The notes under the pieces are model-generated. The model saw nothing but the letters and a program-made list of their open reading frames with translations, was not told where the DNA came from and did no database searches. The translations under genes and the position numbers were made by a program. A stretch of DNA of 8,558 nucleotides from Rhodospirillales bacterium (GTDB taxonomy: Bacteria > Pseudomonadota > Alphaproteobacteria > Rhodospirillales > Magnetospirillaceae). Shown piece by piece: positions 1-5,900 of the stretch. The stretch's first letter is position 1. Every line of letters starts with the position of its first letter. Where the stretch lies: the NCBI GenBank assembly GCA_030040955.1, contig JASHSH010000432.1, forward strand, positions 1-8,558, in the 5' to 3' direction.

Positions 1-298
1 CATCAGTCCGGAAAGCTTCACCTTCATCGAGTCCGCGATCATCCTGGCGATCGTCGTGCTGGGCGGGATGGGCAGCCAGATCGGCGTGGTGTTCGCGGCC
101 GCCATCCTGGTCGGGCTGCCCGAATTGTTCCGTGAGCTGCAACAGTACCGGATGCTCGCTTTCGGCGCGGCCATGATTATCATCATGGTGTGGCGCCCGC
201 GCGGCCTGCTCGCCGGCAGGGAGCCGACCATCCGGCTCCATCCGGCGCCGGCGGGCACGCGTCCGGGCCGCTCCGCGGTGGCCGCAGGCGGGGACTAG
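1..298 (+). CDS. livM: Branched-chain amino-acid ABC transporter permease LivM (3' end only)
   Basis: Inner-membrane permease subunit of the high-affinity Leu/Ile/Val (LIV-I) uptake system. With LivH it forms the channel, powered by LivG/LivF and fed by a periplasmic binding protein. Only the last 98 residues are here (first full codon at base 2, TAG at 296-298). The visible part starts with ISPESFTFIESAIILAIVVL and continues GGMGSQIG, a block very close to my memory of the E. coli LivM C-terminal region. Two hydrophobic segments follow (about visible residues 9-39 and 51-64), separated by the conserved LPELFRELQQYRML loop, and end in the family-typical WRPRGLL. After that comes an extra basic/Pro/Gly/Ala tail of about 28 residues that is probably cytoplasmic and poorly conserved. 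The next gene is a substrate-binding protein on the same strand 126 nt downstream. Family assignment is certain; the start lies outside the window. Confidence 0.95.
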   Translation, partial: ISPESFTFIESAIILAIVVLGGMGSQIGVVFAAAILVGLPELFRELQQYRMLAFGAAMIIIMVWRPRGLLAGREPTIRLHPAPAGTRPGRSAVAAGGD

Positions 299-412
299 CG
301 CGTCGCCTGGACTGGGGCTAATGTACCGCCTCGTCCTGTCTTTCTGGTCTGGCCCGGGAGGCCATGCCAGCTTCGTTTCCTGCGCGACGGGTTGCGGCGT
401 GGGCTCATTCAT

Positions 413-420
413 GGAGGGGA
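413..420 (+). promoter_or_regulatory. Ribosome binding site of the LivJ/K-type binding protein
   Basis: GGAGGGGA lies 4 nt before the ATG at 425, with the GGAGG core 7 nt upstream. It is a near-perfect Shine-Dalgarno and decides the start at 425. The in-frame TTG at 392 would add 11 residues ahead of a clean signal peptide and has no comparable site. Confidence 0.85.
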
Positions 421-424
421 GAAG

Positions 425-1540
425 ATGAGGAATCCGAGTGTGGCGATTGTGGGGGGAGCGGCGCTCGCTCTCGCCGCGTTCACGTCCGCGCGTGCGGACA
501 TACTGGTGGCGACCGCGGGGCCGCTGACCGGCGAGCTGGCGTCCTTCGGCGAGCAGATGAAGCGCGGCGCCGAGAAGGCGGTCGCAGACATCAACGCCAA
601 GGGCGGCGTGCTCGGCCAGAAGCTGAAGCTCGAGCTGGGCGACGACCAGTGCGATCCCAAGCAGGCGGTGGCGGTGGCCAACAAGTTCGCCTCCGAGGGC
701 ATCAAGTTCGTCGCCGGGCACTTCTGCTCGGGCTCGTCGATCCCGGCCTCGGCCGTCTATCACGAGGAAAACATCGTCCAGATGACGCCGGCCTCGACCA
801 ATCCGAAGCTGACCGAGGATGCGGCGGCGGCGGGATGGAAGAACGTGTTCCGCAGCTGCGGCCGCGACGACGTCCAGGGCGTGGTCGCCGGCAAGTACAT
901 CGCCATGACCTACAAGGGCAAGAAGGTGGCGATCCTCGACGACAAGTCGGCCTATGGCGCGGGCATCGCGCGCTACACCGAGAAGACGATGCGCGCGAAC
1001 GGGCTCGATCCCGCCATCGTCGATCAGTATAACGCCGGCGAGAAGGACTATTCGGCACTGGTCGGCAAGCTGAAGGCCGCCGGCATCGATGTGATCTACA
1101 TCGGCGGATACCATCCCGAGGGCGGCCTGATCACCCGCCAGGCGCGCGAGCAGGGCCTGAACGCCCAGATCATCGGCGAGGACGCGTTCGTCACCGACGA
1201 GTTCTGGAAGATCACCGGCCCGGCCGGCGAAGGGGTGCTGATGACCTTCCCGCCGGATGCGCGCAACTTCCCCGAGGCCGCCAAGGTCGTCGCGGAGTTC
1301 AAGAACGACAATTACGATCCGGAGGGCTACACGCTCTACACCTACGCCGCCTATCAGATCTGGTCGCAGGCCGTCACCAAGGCGAAGGCCGTCGACAACA
1401 CCAAGATCGAGGCCGAGCTGCACGGGCACACCTTCGAGACCGTGCTCGGCAAGATCACGCTCGACGACAAGGGCGACGTGAAGGATCCGAAATACGTGTT
1501 CTACATCTGGCACGAAGGCAAGTACGCCGAGATGAAGTAA
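425..1540 (+). CDS. livK: Branched-chain amino-acid ABC transporter, periplasmic substrate-binding protein
   Basis: Class I periplasmic binding protein (LivJ/LivK family, 371 aa, normal length) that captures branched-chain or related amino acids and delivers them to LivHM. Residues 1-24 are a Sec signal peptide with probable cleavage after SARA, leaving DILVAT as mature start. Family landmarks match E. coli LivJ: VADINAKGG (53-61), DDQCDPKQAVAVANK (73-87) and GHFCS (98-102), which give the conserved Cys76/Cys101 disulphide pair. Others are TPAST (121-125), AGEKDYS (204-210) in the hinge/second lobe, and GGYHPEGG (227-234). The start at 425 follows a strong ribosome binding site. It lies 126 nt after livM on the same strand and ends at a strong terminator, so it is probably the last cistron of the liv cluster. 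LivJ versus LivK, and the exact ligand (Leu/Ile/Val, Phe, or another amino acid), cannot be settled by eye; the symbol is a family label. Confidence 0.93.
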   Translation: MRNPSVAIVGGAALALAAFTSARADILVATAGPLTGELASFGEQMKRGAEKAVADINAKGGVLGQKLKLELGDDQCDPKQAVAVANKFASEGIKFVAGHFCSGSSIPASAVYHEENIVQMTPASTNPKLTEDAAAAGWKNVFRSCGRDDVQGVVAGKYIAMTYKGKKVAILDDKSAYGAGIARYTEKTMRANGLDPAIVDQYNAGEKDYSALVGKLKAAGIDVIYIGGYHPEGGLITRQAREQGLNAQIIGEDAFVTDEFWKITGPAGEGVLMTFPPDARNFPEAAKVVAEFKNDNYDPEGYTLYTYAAYQIWSQAVTKAKAVDNTKIEAELHGHTFETVLGKITLDDKGDVKDPKYVFYIWHEGKYAEMK

Positions 1541-1566
1541 GACCTGGCCAGAGACTTTGTTTGGAG

Positions 1567-1602
1567 CGGCCCGGCGGTTCTCCGCCGGGCCGTTTCGTTT
1601 TT
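1567..1602 (+). terminator. Rho-independent terminator after the liv genes
   Basis: A perfect 11-bp GC-rich stem, CGGCCCGGCGG (1567-1577) with CCGCCGGGCCG (1582-1592), encloses the tetraloop TTCT and is followed by TTTCGTTTTT (1593-1602). It sits 26 nt after the binding-protein stop. Read on the minus strand there is no T-run after the stem, so it should act only on rightward transcription. Confidence 0.93.
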
Positions 1603-1635
1603 GGGGATTGGTACAAACTCGATCGTGGATCGCTG

Positions 1636-1726
1636 TCACCCCACCCTGTCCCTCCCCGTGAAAGGGGAGGGGACGTGCTCATAAGTTAGCTCCCTCCCCC
1701 CTGCGGGGAGGGTTGGGGTGGGGGGG
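1636..1726. repeat. Compound palindromic intergenic repeat (REP-like element)
   Basis: About 90 bp of nested inverted repeats between two convergent genes. Left hairpin: GTCCCTCCCC (1648-1657) with GGGGAGGGGAC (1664-1674, one extra G), loop GTGAAA. Right hairpin: CCCTCCCC (1692-1699) with GGGGAGGG (1705-1712). Outer arms: CCCCACCC (1639-1646) with GGGTGGGG (1716-1723). The centre is GTGCTCATAAGTTAGC. The CACCCCACCCT...CCTCCCC design resembles short palindromic repeats seen in many copies between genes of alphaproteobacterial genomes. Copy number cannot be known from one window. It may fold in both transcripts and help end leftward transcription from the minus-strand operon, which has no T-run terminator of its own in view. 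Confidence 0.75.
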
Positions 1727-1754
1727 AATCTAAGGCGCGACGAGTTTGGCGAGC

Positions 1755-2699
1755 CTACCCGGCGCGGCTCACGGCCAGCGCGGCGGCGGCCAGATCCTCT
1801 CCAGCCGCGCCCACCGACTTGAACAGCGTGATCTCGTCGTCTCGCCGCCGCCCCGGATGCGCGCCGCGGGTCAGGTCGGCGAGATCGCCGAGAATCGATT
1901 CCGGCCGGATTGTCCCGTTTGCCAGCGGGATGGCGATGTCCCCGGCTTCGGCCAACGCGCCGGCGCGGGTATCGACGAAGATCGAGGCGCGGCGCGCGGT
2001 CGCGTCGTCGGCCTCTCGCATCTGCGGCGTGTAGCCGCCGACCAGATCGACATGCGTCCCCGGCCGCAGCCATTCGCCCCGGATCAATGGCGTCGGGCTG
2101 AGCGTCGCGCAGCTGATCAGGTCGGCCCAGGCCGCCGGCGCGGCGAGATCGGCGGCAGCGGCCGCGTCGAATCCCTCGGCCGACAGATCGCGCGCGAGTG
2201 CCGCCGCCTTGTCCGGGTTGCGCCCCCACACGCGTATCTCGCGGATCGGACGCACGGCCGCGTGCGCGCGGGCGAGATTGCGCGACATGCGCCCGGTGCC
2301 GGCGATGAGGAGCCGCCTTGCATCCTTGCGCGCGAGATAGCGGGCGGCGAGGGCGGAGGCGGCGGCGGTGCGCCGGGCCGTCAGCTCGCCGCCGTCGAGC
2401 GTCGCCCGCATCTCGCCGGTCTCGGCCGAGAACAGCAGATAAACGGCGTTCACCGCGTCCTGTCCGCGATCGGAATTGCCGGGGAAGATGTTCACCACTT
2501 TCACGCCCATATAGGCGCCACCGATCCAGGCCGGCATCAGGATAAGCGTCGCGTCCGGGCCGCCGGGAACCTTGATCGTGTAGTGCGGACGCGGCGGCAT
2601 CTCGCAGCCCGAGCGGAACATCTCGGCCAGCGCATCGACGGTGGACGGAAAGTCGAGATGGCGCCGGATCGCCGCGGCGGAAAGATCGATGACGCTCAT
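1755..2699 (-). CDS. Ornithine cyclodeaminase / mu-crystallin family protein, probably a ketimine (pyrroline-2-carboxylate-type) reductase
   Basis: A 314-aa NAD(P)-dependent enzyme of the OCD/mu-crystallin family, usual length. Members are ornithine cyclodeaminases, alanine dehydrogenases or reductases of cyclic imino acids. Visible: the substrate-binding lysine motif YMGVKVVN (Lys67); the ARRTAAASALAARYLA helix (108-123); a Rossmann dinucleotide loop GTGRMS (134-139); THVDLVGGYTPQMREAD (215-231); and the conserved FKSVGAA near the end (293-299). In ornithine cyclodeaminase the GGD motif carries the catalytic Asp; here it is GGY (Tyr223), which argues against true ornithine cyclodeamination and for the reductase/dehydrogenase branch. 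No clear Shine-Dalgarno precedes the ATG at 2699, and no upstream in-frame alternative gives a better N-terminus. It is the second gene of an operon, 46 nt after the Gfo/Idh/MocA gene, and translation may be coupled through the mini-frame 2696-2746. Family is sure; substrate is inference. Confidence 0.9.
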   Translation of the reverse strand: MSVIDLSAAAIRRHLDFPSTVDALAEMFRSGCEMPPRPHYTIKVPGGPDATLILMPAWIGGAYMGVKVVNIFPGNSDRGQDAVNAVYLLFSAETGEMRATLDGGELTARRTAAASALAARYLARKDARRLLIAGTGRMSRNLARAHAAVRPIREIRVWGRNPDKAAALARDLSAEGFDAAAAADLAAPAAWADLISCATLSPTPLIRGEWLRPGTHVDLVGGYTPQMREADDATARRASIFVDTRAGALAEAGDIAIPLANGTIRPESILGDLADLTRGAHPGRRRDDEITLFKSVGAAGEDLAAAALAVSRAG

Positions 2700-2746
2700 G
2701 GCGCGCCGGTCCGGGACGCGATCACGCGGAACGCGGGCGGCGCCAT
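2696..2746 (-). other. Possible 16-codon bridging mini-cistron (translational coupler)
   Basis: A frame of 16 codons (MAPPAFRVIASRTGAP, then TGA) fills the gap between the two minus-strand genes exactly. Its ATG shares the A of the upstream gene's stop (TGATG), and its TGA overlaps the downstream ATG (ATGA). A GAGG lies 7 nt before its ATG, inside the end of the upstream gene, whereas the downstream gene has no evident ribosome binding site. The sequence shows the overlaps directly; the coupling role is inference. The peptide has no recognisable function and may not be stable. Confidence 0.3.
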
Positions 2747-3792
2747 CAAACCGCCTCGGGCCGTCCCGAAGCGGCCGAGCGATACATCGCGTCGAGCACC
2801 TCGACACTGCGCAGCCCGACCGACCCGTCGGCATCGTTGGCGACCGGCCGCCCCAGGCAGATATCGATGAACCGGTCGATCGGCTCCTTGGTGGAGTACT
2901 CGGTCTCGTCCGGGGCGAAGCGGTGCATCTGATCCCTGCCGTCGAAGCGGTGAAGCTCGAGACGCGGGCGCTCGACGTCGACGAACAGCCCGCCTTCGGT
3001 TCCATAGATGCGCATGTCGATATGTGTGCCGACATGCTTGGCCGTGGCGGCCGAACCCGACAGCACGCCGGTCGCGCCGTTCTTGAACCGCACCGTCAGC
3101 GCGTCGAAATAATCGACCCCGGTAGGCGATTTGCCGGTCAGCGCGTAGACCTCGTCGGGCTCCAATGGCGTCAGGCGGAACAGCGCGCCGAGCAGATGCG
3201 AGAGCTGGCCCCAGCCATAGCCGCCCGCGCGTGCCGGGTCGGCCCAGGTCGAAGGCGGCGGCCGGAACGTGTGATCTCTCGTCTCCTGCATCGGCTGCCC
3301 GCCGAACAGGTCGAGCAGGGCGGATCCCATCTGGCAAACCACGTGGCGAATTTCGCCGATGCGCCCTTCGGCGATCCAGCGCGCGCCGAGCGGCATGTAA
3401 GCATTGAAGTTGTAGCCGTGCGGAATCATGATCTGCCGCCCCTTGGCGCGAGCGAGCGCAACCAGCGCGCGCGCATCCTTCGTCGCCGTCGTCATCGGCT
3501 TCTCGACCAGGACATGGGCGCCGGCCTCGAGGGCCGCGGCGGCATTCTCATAATGGGCTATGTGCGGTGAGGCGACCACCGCGCCATCCGGCTTGGTGCG
3601 GGCGAGAAGCTCGCGGAAATCCTCGACCGCGACCGGCGCCTGGAAGCGATCCTGCACCAGGCGCAACTCCTTGGCGCCGAGGCGCGAAATGCCGACCAGT
3701 TCGACGTCTGCACGCTTCTTCAGGTTCGGAATGTGGAATTCGGTCGCCCACCAGCCGGCGCCGATCACCGCGATGCGGGCCTTCTCGGCCAT
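2746..3792 (-). CDS. Gfo/Idh/MocA-family NAD(P)-dependent oxidoreductase
   Basis: A cytoplasmic 348-aa dehydrogenase of the glucose-fructose oxidoreductase/inositol dehydrogenase family, normal length, which typically oxidises a sugar, cyclitol or related hydroxy compound with NAD(P). The N-terminal Rossmann fold starts IAVIGAGWWA (7-16, GxGxxA type), then HVLVEKPMTT (93-102) with the family EKP motif and its nucleotide/substrate lysine Lys98. The C-terminal alpha/beta domain follows, with RIYGTEGGLFVD (261-272) typical of family strands. The usual GGGxxxDxGxH catalytic motif appears as GGYGWGQLSH (190-199): His199 is kept, the Asp is not, so this is a subfamily with a modified active site and its reaction cannot be named. 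The start at 3792 is fixed by GGAGG with a 5-nt spacer. It is the first gene of a leftward operon with the OCD-family gene and divergent from hemA. Confidence 0.92.
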   Translation of the reverse strand: MAEKARIAVIGAGWWATEFHIPNLKKRADVELVGISRLGAKELRLVQDRFQAPVAVEDFRELLARTKPDGAVVASPHIAHYENAAAALEAGAHVLVEKPMTTATKDARALVALARAKGRQIMIPHGYNFNAYMPLGARWIAEGRIGEIRHVVCQMGSALLDLFGGQPMQETRDHTFRPPPSTWADPARAGGYGWGQLSHLLGALFRLTPLEPDEVYALTGKSPTGVDYFDALTVRFKNGATGVLSGSAATAKHVGTHIDMRIYGTEGGLFVDVERPRLELHRFDGRDQMHRFAPDETEYSTKEPIDRFIDICLGRPVANDADGSVGLRSVEVLDAMYRSAASGRPEAV

Positions 3793-3795
3793 TCG

Positions 3796-3803
3796 TTCCT
3801 CCC
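3796..3803 (-). promoter_or_regulatory. Ribosome binding site of the Gfo/Idh/MocA gene
   Basis: On the minus strand GGGAGGAA precedes the ATG at 3792, with the GGAGG core 5 nt away. It fixes this start although the frame stays open far upstream, antisense to hemA. Confidence 0.85.
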
Positions 3804-3817
3804 GCAAACGCGCGAAT

Positions 3818-3829
3818 GGGATCGATCCC
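3818..3829. promoter_or_regulatory. Perfect 12-bp palindrome, possible operator of the minus-strand operon
   Basis: GGGATCGATCCC is an exact dyad lying 26 bp upstream of the Gfo/Idh/MocA start codon inside the 165-bp divergent region. The position suits a repressor or activator site for the leftward operon. No regulator gene is present in the window, and a 12-bp palindrome can arise by chance, so this is only a candidate. Confidence 0.3.
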
Positions 3830-3868
3830 GCGCCCGCGCCTTCCAGGGACCGGTATTTCGACAATTTC

Positions 3869-3882
3869 TTGGTTCGAGTCAA
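3869..3882. promoter_or_regulatory. FNR/FixK-like box upstream of hemA
   Basis: TTGGTTCGAGTCAA matches the FNR-family consensus TTGAT-N4-ATCAA at 8 of 10 specified positions, including both invariant TTG and CAA ends. Its centre is at 3875.5, about 82 bp before the hemA ATG. If it activates from -41.5, transcription would start near 3917, and TCTAGA at 3904-3909 is a fair -10 position for that start. Heme synthesis genes of several alphaproteobacteria, including hemA of Rhodobacter, are known to be under FnrL-type oxygen control. The match is seen in the sequence; the regulation is inferred. The site could also serve the divergent operon. Confidence 0.5.
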
Positions 3883-3957
3883 TTGCGCGCCGGCCGAACC
3901 GGGTCTAGAGTTGGCGTCGGGGCGAGATTCCCGCGCGGGCGCGGTATCGGGGTAGTC

Positions 3958-5172
3958 ATGGATTTCGAAGGGTTTTTCGCGGAGAAGATCGCCGACCTGC
4001 GCCGCGAAGGGCGGTATCGCGTGTTCGCCGACCTGGAACGGCAGGCAGGCGCGTTCCCCAAGGCGCTGCACTACGGATCGGGTGCGCCCAAGGACGTTAC
4101 CGTCTGGTGCAGCAACGATTATCTCGGCATGGGCCAACACCCGCAGGTCATCGCGGCGATGACCGAGGCGCTCGAGCGCTGCGGCGCCGGCGCCGGCGGC
4201 ACACGCAACATTTCGGGCACCAACCATTATCACGTGTTGCTCGAGACCGAGCTGGCGGCCTGGAACCGGAAGCCGGCGGCACTGTTGTTCACGTCGGGCT
4301 ATGTCGCGAACCAGACCGTGCTGTCCACCCTGGGCCGGCAGATTCCGGGTCTCATCGTCTATTCCGACGCGCAAAACCACAATTCGATGATCGAGGGCAT
4401 GCGGCAGGGCAAGTCGGAGCGCCGCATCTTCCGTCACAACGATCCGGCCGATCTCGAACGCCTGATGCGCGAGGCGGATCCGGCCGCGCCCAAGTTGGTC
4501 GCGTTCGAATCGGTCTATTCGATGGACGGCGATATCGGTCCGTTGCCCGCGTTCTGCGATGTCGCCGAGCGTTTCGGTGCGATGACTTTCTGCGATGAGG
4601 TGCACGCGGTGGGCATGTACGGTCCCACCGGCGCCGGCATCTGCGAGCGCGACGAGGTGCTGGAGCGCATCACCATCGTGCAGGGAACCCTGGCCAAGGC
4701 GATCGGCGTGGTGGGCGGCTATATCGCGGCTTCCGAAGCGCTGGTCGACTTCGTGCGCAGCTTCGGCGCGGGGTTCATCTTCTCCTCGGCGATGCCGCCG
4801 GCGGTCGCCGCGGGCGCGCTCGCCAGCATCCGCTTCCTCAAGTCGCATCCCGAAGTCCGTCAGCGCCACCAGGAGCGCGCGAACTCGCTGCGCCGGCGGC
4901 TGGCGCAGGCCGATCTGCCCGTGCTGCTTTCGGAGAGCCACATCGTTCCCGTCCTGGTCGGGGACGCGACCCTGTGCAAGCGCGCCTCCGATGAATTGAT
5001 GAACCGCCACGCCATCTACGTGCAGCCCATCAACTACCCGACGGTGCCGCGCGGGTTGGAGCGGCTGCGGATCACGCCCACGCCGTTCCACGACGACGAG
5101 ATGATGGACAGATTCGTCGCCGCGTTGATCGACGTTTGGAAGCTGCTGGGACTGCGCAAGGCGGCCGCCTGA
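3958..5172 (+). CDS. hemA: 5-aminolevulinate synthase (HemA)
   Basis: A PLP-dependent alpha-oxoamine synthase that condenses glycine with succinyl-CoA to 5-aminolevulinate, CoA and CO2, the first committed step of heme biosynthesis by the C4 (Shemin) route; cytoplasmic homodimer. At 404 aa it has the usual alphaproteobacterial length, and it is all catalytic core with no heme regulatory leader. The N-terminus MDFEGFFAEK...GRYRVFADLERQAGAFP is diagnostic. Visible residues, close to Rhodobacter capsulatus ALAS numbering: Arg21, CSNDYLGM (51-58), GTRNISGT (81-88), SDAQNHNSMIEGM (136-148) with the PLP-stacking His141, CDEVHAVGMYG (212-222) with Asp213 and His216, and the Schiff-base Lys247 in QGTLAKAIGVVGGYI. 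The last is usually EGTLAKAFG, a mild variation. The start at 3958 matches the family and follows a modest GGGG site. It is divergent from the Gfo/Idh/MocA gene with an FNR-like box upstream. No clear terminator follows. Confidence 0.98.
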   Translation: MDFEGFFAEKIADLRREGRYRVFADLERQAGAFPKALHYGSGAPKDVTVWCSNDYLGMGQHPQVIAAMTEALERCGAGAGGTRNISGTNHYHVLLETELAAWNRKPAALLFTSGYVANQTVLSTLGRQIPGLIVYSDAQNHNSMIEGMRQGKSERRIFRHNDPADLERLMREADPAAPKLVAFESVYSMDGDIGPLPAFCDVAERFGAMTFCDEVHAVGMYGPTGAGICERDEVLERITIVQGTLAKAIGVVGGYIAASEALVDFVRSFGAGFIFSSAMPPAVAAGALASIRFLKSHPEVRQRHQERANSLRRRLAQADLPVLLSESHIVPVLVGDATLCKRASDELMNRHAIYVQPINYPTVPRGLERLRITPTPFHDDEMMDRFVAALIDVWKLLGLRKAAA

Positions 5173-5227
5173 GCGAATTGTGCGCCAGGTGTGACGGAAT
5201 CCATTTCTTTTCGTAGGTCTTAACGTT

Positions 5228-5233
5228 TAGAAT
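5228..5233 (+). promoter_or_regulatory. Candidate -10 element for the beta-barrel gene
   Basis: TAGAAT matches TATAAT at 5 of 6 positions in a short A/T-rich patch (about 5203-5233) after hemA. The matching -35 region is poor (TTCTTT at a 17-nt spacing). If used, transcription would start near 5240, downstream of the ATG at 5232, which favours the later start at 5271 for the gene. Confidence 0.25.
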
Positions 5234-5270
5234 GCCACTAGATTTGGTGGGTGGCGTTCCGGGACCTGCG

Positions 5271-5900
5271 ATGGGCCGGGAAATTTCGATTGCTTTCATT
5301 GGTCTCGCCCTGTTGGCCACCGAGGCCCGGGCGGACGGAACGACGGATTCGACCTCCGGTCTCAATCTCGGCGGACCCTTGAAGAGCGGTACTGCCGCGG
5401 CTTCCACCGCCCGGCAGGCGCTGGTGGAAGGCGGCGGGTTCTCGGCCGGCCTTCTGGAGGCGTCCGGGACCGCCGTTCCGGGTATGGAATTCACCACGCC
5501 CGGCACCGGCGGGTATCTCGCCTGGAACCTGCGCGAATACCGAATCGACGCCACCGTGCGCTCGCTTTCCACGGGAGGCTTCTCGGCGGATGTCGGCGCG
5601 ACCACCGGGTCGCTTCAGGCCAATCAGGGGACCAGTTACGGGCTCCGGCTCGGCACCGGCTGGGTCAGCGACCCGACCGCCACGTTCTTCGGCTCGAGCA
5701 CCCGCTGGGCGGTCAGCGAATCCTCGCCTTCGAACAACGACGTGAACCTGACGCTTACCGTGAATCACGCCCTGACACCCAATCTCTCGCTGATCGGCGG
5801 CGCCGAGGCGCGCCACTACTCGGCGACGGGCGCGAGCACCGACTACAGCCTGGCGCCGAGCGAATACATCCTCGGCGCGGGCCTCGGCCTGCGTTTCTGA
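5271..5900 (+). CDS. Exported protein, probable small outer-membrane beta-barrel; not recognised
   Basis: A 209-aa protein I cannot assign to a named family. From the ATG at 5271, residues 1-21 make a Sec signal peptide: short MGRE n-region, hydrophobic ISIAFIGLALL, probable cleavage after ARA, mature start DGTTDS. A Ser/Thr/Gly/Ala-rich stretch follows. The C-terminal half then alternates short amphipathic strands and polar turns, for example YLAWNLREYRIDATVRSL, YGLRLGTGWVS, VNLTLTVNHAL and LSLIGGAEARHYSATG. The last strand ends GAGLGLRF, with the terminal Phe typical of outer-membrane barrels recognised by BamA. The length would suit roughly eight strands. An ATG at 5232 would add 13 residues and spoil the signal peptide; neither start has a strong ribosome binding site. 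It lies 98 nt after hemA on the same strand, but no functional link is evident. Confidence 0.75.
   Translation: MGREISIAFIGLALLATEARADGTTDSTSGLNLGGPLKSGTAAASTARQALVEGGGFSAGLLEASGTAVPGMEFTTPGTGGYLAWNLREYRIDATVRSLSTGGFSADVGATTGSLQANQGTSYGLRLGTGWVSDPTATFFGSSTRWAVSESSPSNNDVNLTLTVNHALTPNLSLIGGAEARHYSATGASTDYSLAPSEYILGAGLGLRF

Noticed and set aside
350..364. TGGCC-CGGGA-GGCCA hairpin between livM and the binding-protein gene
   Set aside because: The stem is only 5 bp with no T-run. It could be an mRNA processing hairpin, but such hairpins are expected by chance at this G+C content.
392..424. Upstream TTG start for the liv binding protein
   Set aside because: It would place 11 extra residues before a complete signal peptide, and the strong GGAGGGGA site is spaced for the ATG at 425.
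364..1032. 222-codon plus-strand frame overlapping the binding-protein gene
   Set aside because: Its product is an Arg/Gly-rich low-complexity translation, typical of a shifted frame in high-G+C DNA, and it lies over an unmistakable LivJ/K-family gene.
2641..3570. 309-codon plus-strand frame (and 1746-2870)
   Set aside because: Both are antisense to the two minus-strand oxidoreductase genes, have no recognisable domains, and are explained by codon bias keeping the opposite strand open.
3793..5091. N-terminal extension of the Gfo/Idh/MocA frame by 433 codons
   Set aside because: It runs antisense through hemA with no family similarity, and the GGAGG-preceded ATG at 3792 gives a normal full-length protein.
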